Source of the DNA: Paenibacillus sp. DCT19
GTDB lineage: Bacteria; Bacillota; Bacilli; Paenibacillales; Paenibacillaceae
DNA: 64,000 nucleotides
Reading direction: 5' to 3'
NCBI RefSeq assembly: GCF_003268635.1
Contig: NZ_CP029639.1
Span: 4,289,501 to 4,353,500, forward strand
Numbering within the stretch: the stretch's first letter is position 1; every line of letters begins with the position of its first letter. The position numbers and the translations under genes are program-made. The notes below the pieces were generated by a model. The model was not told the origin of the DNA and ran no database searches. It saw only the letters and a list, made by a program, of their open reading frames with translations. Shown here in pieces: positions 17,540 through 25,180 of this stretch.

Positions 17540-17700
17540 CTTGACGTTCCGCGTACGAATCGTTCTTTCGATCACTGTTATCCCAGATTTTTTTTAATTT
17601 CCCTTTTCCAAAGGGAAAATCCGGAGATAAAGGTGAACGCGTTGCTTCTGCAGAATCGATTTCGTCCCCTCCACTACGTTGGCACCTCTTGAAACTTATT
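17540..17700. repeat. Dispersed element, family 1, copy B
   Basis: More diverged copy: TCGATCACTGTTATCCCAG, then a hairpin whose inner arms are TTTCCCTTT / AAAGGGAAA and outer arms ATCCCAGATTTT / AAAATCCGGAGAT, then GGTGAACGCGTTGCTTCTGC and GTCCCCTCC. It lies in the 17486-17972 gap between the monooxygenase gene and the divergent AraC gene. The rest of that gap is AT-rich and must hold both promoters, but I cannot assign them confidently. Confidence 0.7.
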
Positions 17701-17972
17701 TTTAAAGTGCGCCTAATTTCTGTTCATTTTATTAGTACATAAGCTCCAAATACCGATTAATTAACTTGGTTTAATAGGTATGGACATCATATCAATTGAT
17801 TTGTCTGTGATCAATGTCATTTCGCGGCAATTTTATTTTGTCATTTTGTGGTCTTTTCTCAGAATTAGGTCTTGTTGATCTTGAATATGTATAAAACCCA
17901 CCTGTATAATAGGTTATAAGTGAACCTTTTCGATCGTATCTACAATACTTATATATTAAAGAGGTGTTCCCG

Positions 17973-18845
17973 ATGACCGAGAGCATGAAGGAGGACCACC
18001 ACGAGTTTTTGGATATTATTTTTTTCACTCCATCTGAATTCGAGAAAGCCGGTGGCGCCTGGCCGATTCGTATCGGCCGCAATCTAGCCAAGAGCAACTA
18101 TCATATTGGCCCTCGCACCACACCTTATCATTATTTGCTGTTTGTGTTAGAGGGGGAAGGTACGTTTATTCAGAATGGGCAACATCATGCCTTGCGAGCA
18201 CGAGATGCGTTCTGTCTATTTCCGCATGTCACTCACGAGTACTGGACCACCCCTGAGAACACATTGCAGAAAATATTTATCGCCTTTGACGGCTCACATG
18301 CGGCTGAACTGCTCTCCCGGATCGGTCTGACTCCAGACTCGCCTTATCGTTCAGGTGTGTTAACACCAGAGACAGCTAGTGCAATGCGTGCATTTATGGA
18401 GGATGTTCGCAAACCGCAGGATGGAGCAAGTGATCTAGGGCGACTTACTCGATTTCTAAGCCTATTTGACCGAATTGCACGTTCTCCGGCGACCAAAGGA
18501 TTACAGCCAGACTCAGCCACTCCCTGGCTCCAGAAGGGCAAGGAGTATATGGATATCCATTTTGCTGGCGGCATTACAGTTGAAGGCGTGTCCGCTCATG
18601 CCGGTGTGGATCGAACCCATTTTGCCAAACAGTTCCGCAGAGCGTACGGTCTCTCTCCCGTCCAGTATATTCAGCAATTAAAAATGGATCAGGCTAAGCG
18701 TTTACTTGTGCAGACCCCGCTAAGCTTAACTGAAGTGGCTCATTCCGTCGGTTACCCCGACTTGTTCTCCTTCTCCAAAGCGTTCAAAAAACAGGTCGGT
18801 CTGCCCCCCAACCGCTATCGGACAACGGAGAGCAGCAAAGAATAA
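17973..18845 (+). CDS. AraC-family transcriptional regulator with cupin sensor domain
   Basis: DNA-binding regulator of about 290 residues. Start at ATG 17973 because AGAGGTG lies 6 nt before it. Residues about 35-130 form a cupin-like sugar/ligand-binding domain (TPYHYLLFVLEGEGTFIQNG, then AFCLFPHVTHEYW). About 185-285 is the double helix-turn-helix AraC domain: ITVEGVSAHAGVDRTHFAKQ for the first HTH, LSLTEVAHSVGYPDLFSFSK for the second, with the family ending VGLPPNRYR. It is divergent from the monooxygenase and sugar ABC genes, the usual place for a local activator responding to the imported compound. That link is inferred. A bidirectional terminator follows. Confidence 0.9.
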   Translation: MTESMKEDHHEFLDIIFFTPSEFEKAGGAWPIRIGRNLAKSNYHIGPRTTPYHYLLFVLEGEGTFIQNGQHHALRARDAFCLFPHVTHEYWTTPENTLQKIFIAFDGSHAAELLSRIGLTPDSPYRSGVLTPETASAMRAFMEDVRKPQDGASDLGRLTRFLSLFDRIARSPATKGLQPDSATPWLQKGKEYMDIHFAGGITVEGVSAHAGVDRTHFAKQFRRAYGLSPVQYIQQLKMDQAKRLLVQTPLSLTEVAHSVGYPDLFSFSKAFKKQVGLPPNRYRTTESSKE

Positions 18846-18988
18846 ATAGGAGCACATTCCACCTTACGTTTCAAGCCGCCTATGCTATGATGCCGATCTC
18901 TTCGTCTTCGCTAAGCCAGCTTAACGGCTAGGAATGAACTCTTGACCATCTATGGCATCTGTTGCGATTATTTTTTACCATTCATAAC

Positions 18989-19035
18989 AACAAGAAAGGC
19001 AAGTCCCCTTCATTCCAGGACTTGCCTTTCTTGTT
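18989..19035. terminator. Strong bidirectional terminator
   Basis: A perfect 18-bp stem: 18989-19006 pairs with 19018-19035, 11-nt loop, A-run on one side and T-rich on both outer flanks. It separates the convergent AraC gene (+) and the six-gene polysaccharide operon (-). Confidence 0.9.
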
Positions 19036-19110
19036 CACTTCACTTGTTCATTTCATATCTTCTGCGCGTTGTAAGGTTACACTGACTCTCGATCCTCATA
19101 ACGGTCATTC

Positions 19111-20034
19111 CTATTTCCGCTCATCATCCTTACGCGCAAGCGGAATGCCGTTCTTCTTCGCATACCATGCTTCATAATGATGCACGGCAACACCTGCAAA
19201 GGAAGAATGAGCGGAGCCAAGTTTGAACACCTTCTCAATTTCCTCATCCATATTGCTGATTGGTTTACGGAAAAAGGTCAGGTGATCGCCCTCATGCGTA
19301 TCGGCCAACTCTGCTCCGATCCAGACTTTCTTGCCTAGGTCGTCCGCTTCGTCCAGTTCCTCCTTGGACAGATCGTACATCTGCTGCCCACTGTCACGGT
19401 ACGCCATGATAGCTACGGCATCGAAGTGGGAGATGACCCAGTGGCTGAACGTGCCTTCATTCCCGGACGACTGACGGGCATCCAGCCAGAACGGAATGGC
19501 AGCGCTCATGTACAATCCTGCATCCTCTCCCGCGTCCGTCCAGGCCTTCATGTTATCTTGCCACTCTGCAATGACACGGCTCTCCTCATTCTCCCACCGT
19601 TTCAGTTGATACGGCTCTACATCCAGTTGGATACCTTCAAAACGTTCATTCTTGGCGGAAGCTGCATTATATGCTCGCACTCGCTCAATAAAAGCCAGTC
19701 CTTCTTCCCGTTTCTCCGTATACGCCCAATCCGCATGACCGTTCAGAGCGTGTACCTCAATCTCCGCCACCTTCGCAGCAGCGATAAATTTGCGGTACGT
19801 ATCATCGGATACTTCATCCTGTATTTGCAGGAAGATCACATTCACGCCCTGCTCTTTGGAAAATGAGATAACTTCCGGTGTCTGCTCTGCAATAATAGAA
19901 GCGTCCCACAGCCAAGTCGCTTTACGTTCCTCATGAGAGAACCACTTGAGCAGCCAGGGCAGAAGCAGAAGGCAAAATATTAGCGCCAGAAGTACCCATT
20001 TTGCCTTCACCGGAACCTGCCTCCATCGTTTCAT
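19111..20034 (-). CDS. Membrane-anchored TIM-barrel-like protein (putative glycosidase-like), polysaccharide operon
   Basis: A 307-residue protein with a basic N-tail and one hydrophobic segment at about 13-31 (WVLLALIFCLLLLPWLLKW), so anchored with the body outside the cell. The rest reads like an (alpha/beta)8 barrel: VNVIFLQIQDEVSD, VHALNGHADWAY, FEGIQLDVEPYQL, GLYMSAAIPFWLD, FDAVAIMAYRDSG. Acidic residues at strand ends (LDVEPY, AIMAYRD) suggest glycoside hydrolase ancestry similar to chitinase-like barrels, but no family was firmly recognised. It is the last gene of the operon, 8 nt after the nucleotide-sugar dehydrogenase gene. A role in trimming or releasing the surface polymer is inferred. 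Confidence 0.7.
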   Translation of the reverse strand: MKRWRQVPVKAKWVLLALIFCLLLLPWLLKWFSHEERKATWLWDASIIAEQTPEVISFSKEQGVNVIFLQIQDEVSDDTYRKFIAAAKVAEIEVHALNGHADWAYTEKREEGLAFIERVRAYNAASAKNERFEGIQLDVEPYQLKRWENEESRVIAEWQDNMKAWTDAGEDAGLYMSAAIPFWLDARQSSGNEGTFSHWVISHFDAVAIMAYRDSGQQMYDLSKEELDEADDLGKKVWIGAELADTHEGDHLTFFRKPISNMDEEIEKVFKLGSAHSSFAGVAVHHYEAWYAKKNGIPLARKDDERK

Positions 20035-20042
20035 TGGATTCC

Positions 20043-21410
20043 TCAGACGAGCAACGCTTCACTTGGTTCAAGCACGGGGTGTTGTACCGAGTGACCAATC
20101 TTATAAATATGAGGCTGCGTATATGTGCGGAATGCATTACGTGTATCAAGAATTGGTACACCGAGCTCCGAAATTTCACGATATGGAAGATCCTTATGAT
20201 TGGTAATCAGCACGATGCAATCGTATGATTTGAACTGTTCCAGATTGAATGCTTCGCTGTGTACAGTCTCGCCATGTTTGTCTAAGAATGAATCAGCATA
20301 TGGATCGTAGTAGCTTACATTGGCTCCACTTTCCTTGAACAATTCGTATACTTCCAGTCCTGGGGACTCACGCAGATCCGCAATATTCGGCTTGTAGGAC
20401 ATACCAAGCAGCAATATATTGGAATTGCGAACAGACTTGGCGTATTCGTTCAGAATCGTTGACGTTTTATTCAGAACATAATATGGCATATTGTCATTCG
20501 TCGATTGTGCCAACTCAATGAATTTGCTGTAGAAACGGAAACCTTTTGCTTTCCATGACAGATACATTGGATCCAGCGGAATGCAGTGACCACCGATGCC
20601 TGGACCCGGATAGAATGGCATGAAGCCAAACGGTTTCGTTGCAGCTGCATCAATGACTTCCCAGATGTCGATGCCCATGCGATCACACATCATCGCCATT
20701 TCATTCACGAAGGCGATATTCACGCTGCGGAATGTATTTTCAAGCAGTTTGGACATCTCCGCTACTTTTGGTGAAGATACAGGTACAACCGTTTGCACAT
20801 ATTTACCATACAACGCCGTTCCTAGCTTAAGGCAAGCTTCGGTGGTGCCTCCAATAACCTTAGGCGTATTAAACGTAGTGAATCGTCCGTTGGACGGGTC
20901 AACCCGCTCTGGCGAGAAGCAGAGGAAGTAGTCTTTGCCTGCTTCATGTCCGATTTTGTCCAGCTTCTGTTGAATCAGTTCTTCCGTAGTTCCCGGATAG
21001 GTTGTGCTTTCCAGCGTAATCAGCATACCTGGTTTCATGTGCAGTTTAATCTGATCAACTACCGTCTCAATGTACGATGTATCCGGATCTTGGTTCTCGC
21101 TCAGCGGTGTTGGCACACAGATGCTCAACGCATCGATGACACGCAGCATACTATAATCTGTCGTTGGTTGGAAACGACCCGTCTCCATCACTTTTTTCAA
21201 TTCCTCAGAGGAAATGTCATGAATATATGAATCCCCATGATAGATACTCTCTACCTTAGAAGCATCGAGATCAATTCCGATGACCGTGAAGCCTTGATTG
21301 ACCATTTCTACAGCAAGTGGAAGCCCTACATAACCGAGCCCAACTACGCCGAGTACCGCTTCTTTATTTTCAATCGCATTTAATAATGAGTGGAAATGTT
21401 GATTATGCAT
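20043..21410 (-). CDS. Nucleotide-sugar 6-dehydrogenase (UDP-GlcNAc/ManNAc dehydrogenase type)
   Basis: Cytoplasmic NAD-dependent enzyme oxidising C6 of a UDP-sugar to the uronic acid, supplying an acidic sugar for polymer synthesis. About 455 residues from ATG 21410, which has GGAGGG 6 nt upstream. The Rossmann motif is VLGVVGLGYVGLPLAVEMV at about 18-36. The substrate segment SPERVDPSN is mid-protein. The catalytic Cys lies in PGPGIGGHCIPLDPMYLSWK, and the C-terminal domain has LLLGMSYKPNIADLRESP. The PGPGIGGHCIPLDP form resembles WbpA/WecC-type UDP-GlcNAc or UDP-ManNAc dehydrogenases more than UDP-glucose dehydrogenases; exact substrate not provable here. It is the fifth gene of the operon. 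Confidence 0.9.
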   Translation of the reverse strand: MHNQHFHSLLNAIENKEAVLGVVGLGYVGLPLAVEMVNQGFTVIGIDLDASKVESIYHGDSYIHDISSEELKKVMETGRFQPTTDYSMLRVIDALSICVPTPLSENQDPDTSYIETVVDQIKLHMKPGMLITLESTTYPGTTEELIQQKLDKIGHEAGKDYFLCFSPERVDPSNGRFTTFNTPKVIGGTTEACLKLGTALYGKYVQTVVPVSSPKVAEMSKLLENTFRSVNIAFVNEMAMMCDRMGIDIWEVIDAAATKPFGFMPFYPGPGIGGHCIPLDPMYLSWKAKGFRFYSKFIELAQSTNDNMPYYVLNKTSTILNEYAKSVRNSNILLLGMSYKPNIADLRESPGLEVYELFKESGANVSYYDPYADSFLDKHGETVHSEAFNLEQFKSYDCIVLITNHKDLPYREISELGVPILDTRNAFRTYTQPHIYKIGHSVQHPVLEPSEALLV

Positions 21411-21503
21411 GATAGTCCCTCCAACAATGATTTTGATTTTGTGTGATATTTGTTCTTTTTGTCTATCGTTATCTCTTTGGCATTTGCATAAATTCACAAC
21501 TAT

Positions 21504-22319
21504 TTAGTGCAGGCACCGCCGAATACGAGCATCCAGCTCTACAGGTGAGAACGGTTTGGTCATATAATCATCAACCCCGCTACGGAAGCATTGGCTGATC
21601 GTTTGCTCCACACGCTGCTCCGTCAGAACGACGATTTTGGGCGGCTGCTCTATCTCTAACTTCTGGATATGATGGATGAACGGCAAGCCGTCAATGCCAT
21701 ACAGGTTCAATTCAGTCAGTACCAGATCCGGTGTCACTTTCTCGATAAGCTCCAGTGCAGCCAGACCATCTACAGCTTCATACGTTTCGTAGCCTTGCAT
21801 CTTCAATCGCAATTGCAGAAACTCACGCACGGTTGGATCATTATCTACAATCAAAATACGTTCCGGATCTGTTGATGTCTTGTCCAGCGTATAGATATGA
21901 ATCTCAGATGAATCTACCAGCTTCGAGGATTCAGCCATATGCTGAATGGTCGCCTGCGAAGGACGATCCTTATCCGTGAAGCTAGCCAGTGTAATCTGTG
22001 GATCGGCACCAGGTACCGTTTCCTGCAGCTCATGCTTGATCCGAAGTCCTGCATAGTGAATCTCATCCAAGGTTAATCTCGGCAATAGAACCGCAATCGT
22101 CTGCGTAGCTCCATCCTTCCACAACTGAAAATCATAATCATGCGTCTGTTCCAAATGTGTTCGGATCTGCTGCTCTGGCTGAATATTCCCTGCACAGTGG
22201 ATGAACATTAAACCGCATGTTCCGGCACCCGTTTCCTTCAACCCTTGCTCTACACTTCGATACACATTGACCGCAGTCTCACGCTGCAATGTTGCCGTAT
22301 TTGGCATGTTCTTTTCCAC
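21504..22319 (-). CDS. Degenerate GGDEF-like domain fused to a pseudo-receiver domain
   Basis: A 271-residue cytoplasmic signalling protein. Residues about 15-135 have the strand/helix pattern of a GGDEF domain, but the signature position before AVLLP reads KDGATQTI (68-75), so cyclase activity is not expected. Residues 155-271 are a response-regulator receiver: ILIVDNDPTVREF supplies acidic D159/D161, T233 and K255 (MTKPF) are in place, but the phospho-acceptor position is Glu (LVLTELNLYGIDG, E203) instead of Asp. Glu there often mimics phosphorylation. There is no DNA-binding domain. The gene lies between the GT2 synthase and the sugar dehydrogenase, so it may switch polysaccharide synthesis by binding protein or nucleotide. 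An upstream GTG and an ATG at 22307 are both possible starts. Confidence 0.75.
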   Translation of the reverse strand: MEKNMPNTATLQRETAVNVYRSVEQGLKETGAGTCGLMFIHCAGNIQPEQQIRTHLEQTHDYDFQLWKDGATQTIAVLLPRLTLDEIHYAGLRIKHELQETVPGADPQITLASFTDKDRPSQATIQHMAESSKLVDSSEIHIYTLDKTSTDPERILIVDNDPTVREFLQLRLKMQGYETYEAVDGLAALELIEKVTPDLVLTELNLYGIDGLPFIHHIQKLEIEQPPKIVVLTEQRVEQTISQCFRSGVDDYMTKPFSPVELDARIRRCLH

Positions 22320-22338
22320 CCTTCTCCTTCAGTTATGA

Positions 22339-23739
22339 TCAAGCAGCTTCGCTTGTACCCTTTTCTTCTTCTGACCAGCTCTGGCGTGTCATCGTGCCCC
22401 ATGAATTGTTGTTTTGCATAAACTGAACGTGACCCTGCAATCTCCAGAGCACACCGAGCTGATGGTAACCTACAAATTTCAAGGCAGAGAATACCAGCAT
22501 TTTGACCAAATCAGATAGCTTGTTGTAACGCTTAAATGCAATTTCCTCCAGCACTAGCGCGCCTACACTCAGCAGATAACCACTCACAAAGTTCAACAAT
22601 CCGAACAACACGAGAATCGGCCACTGCGTCATATCCATCAGCACGTATCCGGCGAGTGCCAGAAGTCCGGTAATCCGGAAATACGGGTTGAGTGCTTCAA
22701 AAATGACATTGTATGGCATCGTCACCATGCCCATTACTTTGTATTTCGGGTTGAACAGCATGCCACGGTTCTCGAGCATGTTCTTCAGATTTCCCCGTCC
22801 CCAACGCTTGCGCTGACTGGACAAGATCCGGTAGGAATCGGGAGCTTGTGTCCAACATACCGCTTCAGGACAGAAGGCCACGCGATACTTCAATTTATTT
22901 TCCAGCATATAGCGGTGAAGCTTGATAATAATGTTCATGTCCTCCCCAGGATAACCGTCCCGGTAGCCTCCGACAGCAATAACTGCATCCTTACGGAACA
23001 TACCGAAAGCACCTGATACGATAATCAAACCATTCATGTGGCTCCAGCCAATTCGTCCGCCGAGAAAGGCTTTGAGGTACTCAATAGACTGGAACATTGG
23101 CCACATTTTGCGAGGAAGCGATACATCCTGCACGGCTCCGTTTTCGATCTTACAGCCATTGGCTATACGAACATCGCCACCAATCGCTACCGTCTCTTCC
23201 GGGTTCTCCATGTACATGCGTGCCATACGGATCAAGGCATCTTTCTCCAGAAGCGAATCGGCATCGATCGAAGAAATAAGAGGGTAGTGAGACAGATTAA
23301 TACCTGCATTAAGTGAATCCGCCTTACCACCGTTCTCCTTATCGATCAAATACAGATCCGGGAATTCTGGATTATGATAAATGCCCCGTATGTTTTTACA
23401 TGCAATTTTGCCATGCATTTTCGTATTGGTCATGGGCTTAAGATTGTACTCTTGCAGCAACACCTTCAACGTGTTGTCACTGGAACCATCGTTAACCACG
23501 ATAACCTCATACGTTGGATAATTCAGCGTCATGAGACAGTTTACATTTTCAATAATCGTCAGTTCCTCATTGTATGCCGGTACCAGCAAGGAGACCGAGG
23601 GCACCAGTTCCGAGCCTGACAACGTATTGTATTTGGAATAGTGCGAACGCCGGAATATCGTCCATATGTTGCGGAATGAAAGGGCTAAGATGGAGAAATA
23701 TAGTGTGTTAACAAAAACCACATAATATATAGCCACCAT
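22339..23739 (-). CDS. Family 2 processive glycosyltransferase, membrane polysaccharide synthase
   Basis: A 466-residue GT-A fold synthase resembling PgaC/IcaA, cellulose and hyaluronan synthases. One N-terminal span (about 5-25), then the catalytic domain: SLLVPAYNEELTIIENV, VIVVNDGSSDNT (UDP binding), SSIDADSLL (DxD), GYPGEDMNI (TED-like base) and the processivity motif SSQRKRWGRGNL. Several C-terminal spans (about 330-420) would form the export channel. It is expected to polymerise a UDP-activated sugar and push it across the membrane. It is the third gene of the operon, 19-22 nt from neighbours on both sides. The sugar is unknown; the neighbouring dehydrogenase suggests a uronic or aminouronic acid component. 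Confidence 0.9.
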   Translation of the reverse strand: MVAIYYVVFVNTLYFSILALSFRNIWTIFRRSHYSKYNTLSGSELVPSVSLLVPAYNEELTIIENVNCLMTLNYPTYEVIVVNDGSSDNTLKVLLQEYNLKPMTNTKMHGKIACKNIRGIYHNPEFPDLYLIDKENGGKADSLNAGINLSHYPLISSIDADSLLEKDALIRMARMYMENPEETVAIGGDVRIANGCKIENGAVQDVSLPRKMWPMFQSIEYLKAFLGGRIGWSHMNGLIIVSGAFGMFRKDAVIAVGGYRDGYPGEDMNIIIKLHRYMLENKLKYRVAFCPEAVCWTQAPDSYRILSSQRKRWGRGNLKNMLENRGMLFNPKYKVMGMVTMPYNVIFEALNPYFRITGLLALAGYVLMDMTQWPILVLFGLLNFVSGYLLSVGALVLEEIAFKRYNKLSDLVKMLVFSALKFVGYHQLGVLWRLQGHVQFMQNNNSWGTMTRQSWSEEEKGTSEAA

Positions 23740-23761
23740 ACCGTAGATTAATAATAGATCT

Positions 23762-24970
23762 CTAAGCAGTGTAATCCCCTCCTACCGTTGCCACACCTGT
23801 ACGTTTCTTGCTTGTGCGATGGTCTATTGGTGAGCCAAAATACCGATCATAGAGCAGCCTTTTTTTGTTATGTGCGATCATCTGTTCAACAGCTTTATGA
23901 TCTGTTCCCGTGTGTTGCATCGTGCTCTCAATCTGCTGCATCGCGATTTCACGCTCAACATTTGTACCCTGTACAGCAGCTTGGCACAATGCTTCGAATC
24001 CAGGCTCGCCCAGCTTCGCCAGACTTTCGGCACTGTTATATCGCACTCCCCAATCTTCATCTCGCAGCGCTTTGCGAAGTAACGGGATACTGCCTGATGC
24101 ATGCTTGGAGCCCAGCGCTTGTGCGACTTCGGCACGTACCTCGGGATCTGCATCCTGCATTAATTTCAAAATCGTCTCATCTCGTAGTGCAGGACTTGCA
24201 CTAAGGTACAGCTTCACTGCCTCAGCACGCACATCCTGCTGCTCTGCGCCTACCAGTCTGTGAAGAGCAGGCATCACTTCTGGAACAGCCTGTCCCCACA
24301 TGGCTACAAGTCCTACTTTTACAAAATCGGGATTACGGTCCTCCAATAATTCAATCAACAGCTTACTCGTATCCATGCTTGTTTCAAGCAGAATATCTGC
24401 GGCTAGGTGATGAATGGATTTGCCTTTGGTTAACAACACCTCAAGCATTTCCTTTAACTCCCCTTGACGAACCGTGCTTCTCGCAATCGAGCGAGCAATC
24501 ATGATGGCCATCGGACCAGGCTTCTCATCCTTCAGCAATTCCATCAGCCCCGGAACAGCCTCTGGACAACGCATGCCCCCTAAGCGATACGCCGCATCGA
24601 TCTGACGACCGTAACGCAATCTGCCCAGTTCTTTCAGATCATGCTCTACAAACCCTGACTCACGGCACAAGGCAATTAATTTGTCGCGGTACTCTCCCTT
24701 GAACTGATCGATCCATTCAATCAACTTATTCTGGATGACTCTGCGCTCTAACGGAGCAAGCTTGCCTGGTGGCAGCTTCAGTTCACGATTCTCCGTCAGT
24801 GCAGTTTGCAAGTACGTAAAGTAGTCCCGCTGTTTGGATTCGTACCACTCCATCTTGCGCTGTTTGCCATTGTGGGACATTTTCATGGCAAACAGCAGGA
24901 TTACGCCCACAACAACAAGCGCTATACAGATATATAGAAATAGATAAGCCAGTGCCAAATTGGGAAACAT
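23762..24970 (-). CDS. Membrane-anchored HEAT-repeat protein, polysaccharide operon
   Basis: A 402-residue protein with one N-terminal span (about 6-28: LFLYICIALVVVGVILLFAM) and a basic juxtamembrane stretch, then alpha-helical repeats. HEAT/PBS-lyase-like repeats are visible from about 130 to 345: LGGMRCPEAVPGLMELLKDE, DPEVRAEVAQALGSKHASGS and DEDWGVRYNSAESLAKLGEP. Such solenoids are docking scaffolds. The location, just before and in step with the GT2 synthase gene, suggests it assembles the synthase complex at the membrane. That role is inferred; the family is not named. It is the second gene of the operon, separated from the first by a 180-bp dispersed element. Confidence 0.75.
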   Translation of the reverse strand: MFPNLALAYLFLYICIALVVVGVILLFAMKMSHNGKQRKMEWYESKQRDYFTYLQTALTENRELKLPPGKLAPLERRVIQNKLIEWIDQFKGEYRDKLIALCRESGFVEHDLKELGRLRYGRQIDAAYRLGGMRCPEAVPGLMELLKDEKPGPMAIMIARSIARSTVRQGELKEMLEVLLTKGKSIHHLAADILLETSMDTSKLLIELLEDRNPDFVKVGLVAMWGQAVPEVMPALHRLVGAEQQDVRAEAVKLYLSASPALRDETILKLMQDADPEVRAEVAQALGSKHASGSIPLLRKALRDEDWGVRYNSAESLAKLGEPGFEALCQAAVQGTNVEREIAMQQIESTMQHTGTDHKAVEQMIAHNKKRLLYDRYFGSPIDHRTSKKRTGVATVGGDYTA

Positions 24971-24990
24971 GTGAAAAAGTCCTCCTTATA

Positions 24991-25170
24991 GTGCGTGTTC
25001 AAAAAGGTCGGTTTTCAGTACCAAGAAGATGGGATGAAGATAGAAATGGAGTAGCAGAGCGTAGATTAAGCTACGTGAGCAACGGACATTTCGGCTGAAT
25101 CCCATATTCGATGCTGAGATGCCGCTTACGCATCCTTCGTAATCAAAAGCGGACTTTTTGAACAACCTCC
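24991..25170. repeat. Dispersed MITE-like element, family 2, copy 1
   Basis: About 180 bp with inverted ends GTTCAAAAAGGTCGG...GCGGACTTTTTGAAC. Internal core GAGCAACGGACATTTCGGCT is shared with the copy at 36425-36617, and with the copy at 56131-56308 in reverse. The 10-bp string CCTCCTTATA occurs on both sides (24981-24990 and 25166-25175), so target duplication is possible. It sits inside the polysaccharide operon between its first and second genes. Confidence 0.8.
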
Positions 25171-25180
25171 TTATATTGAT

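Noticed and set aside
17792..18097. Minus-strand open frame overlapping the AraC gene start
   Set aside because: Overlaps a clear AraC-family gene and its ribosome site; composition is not protein-like.
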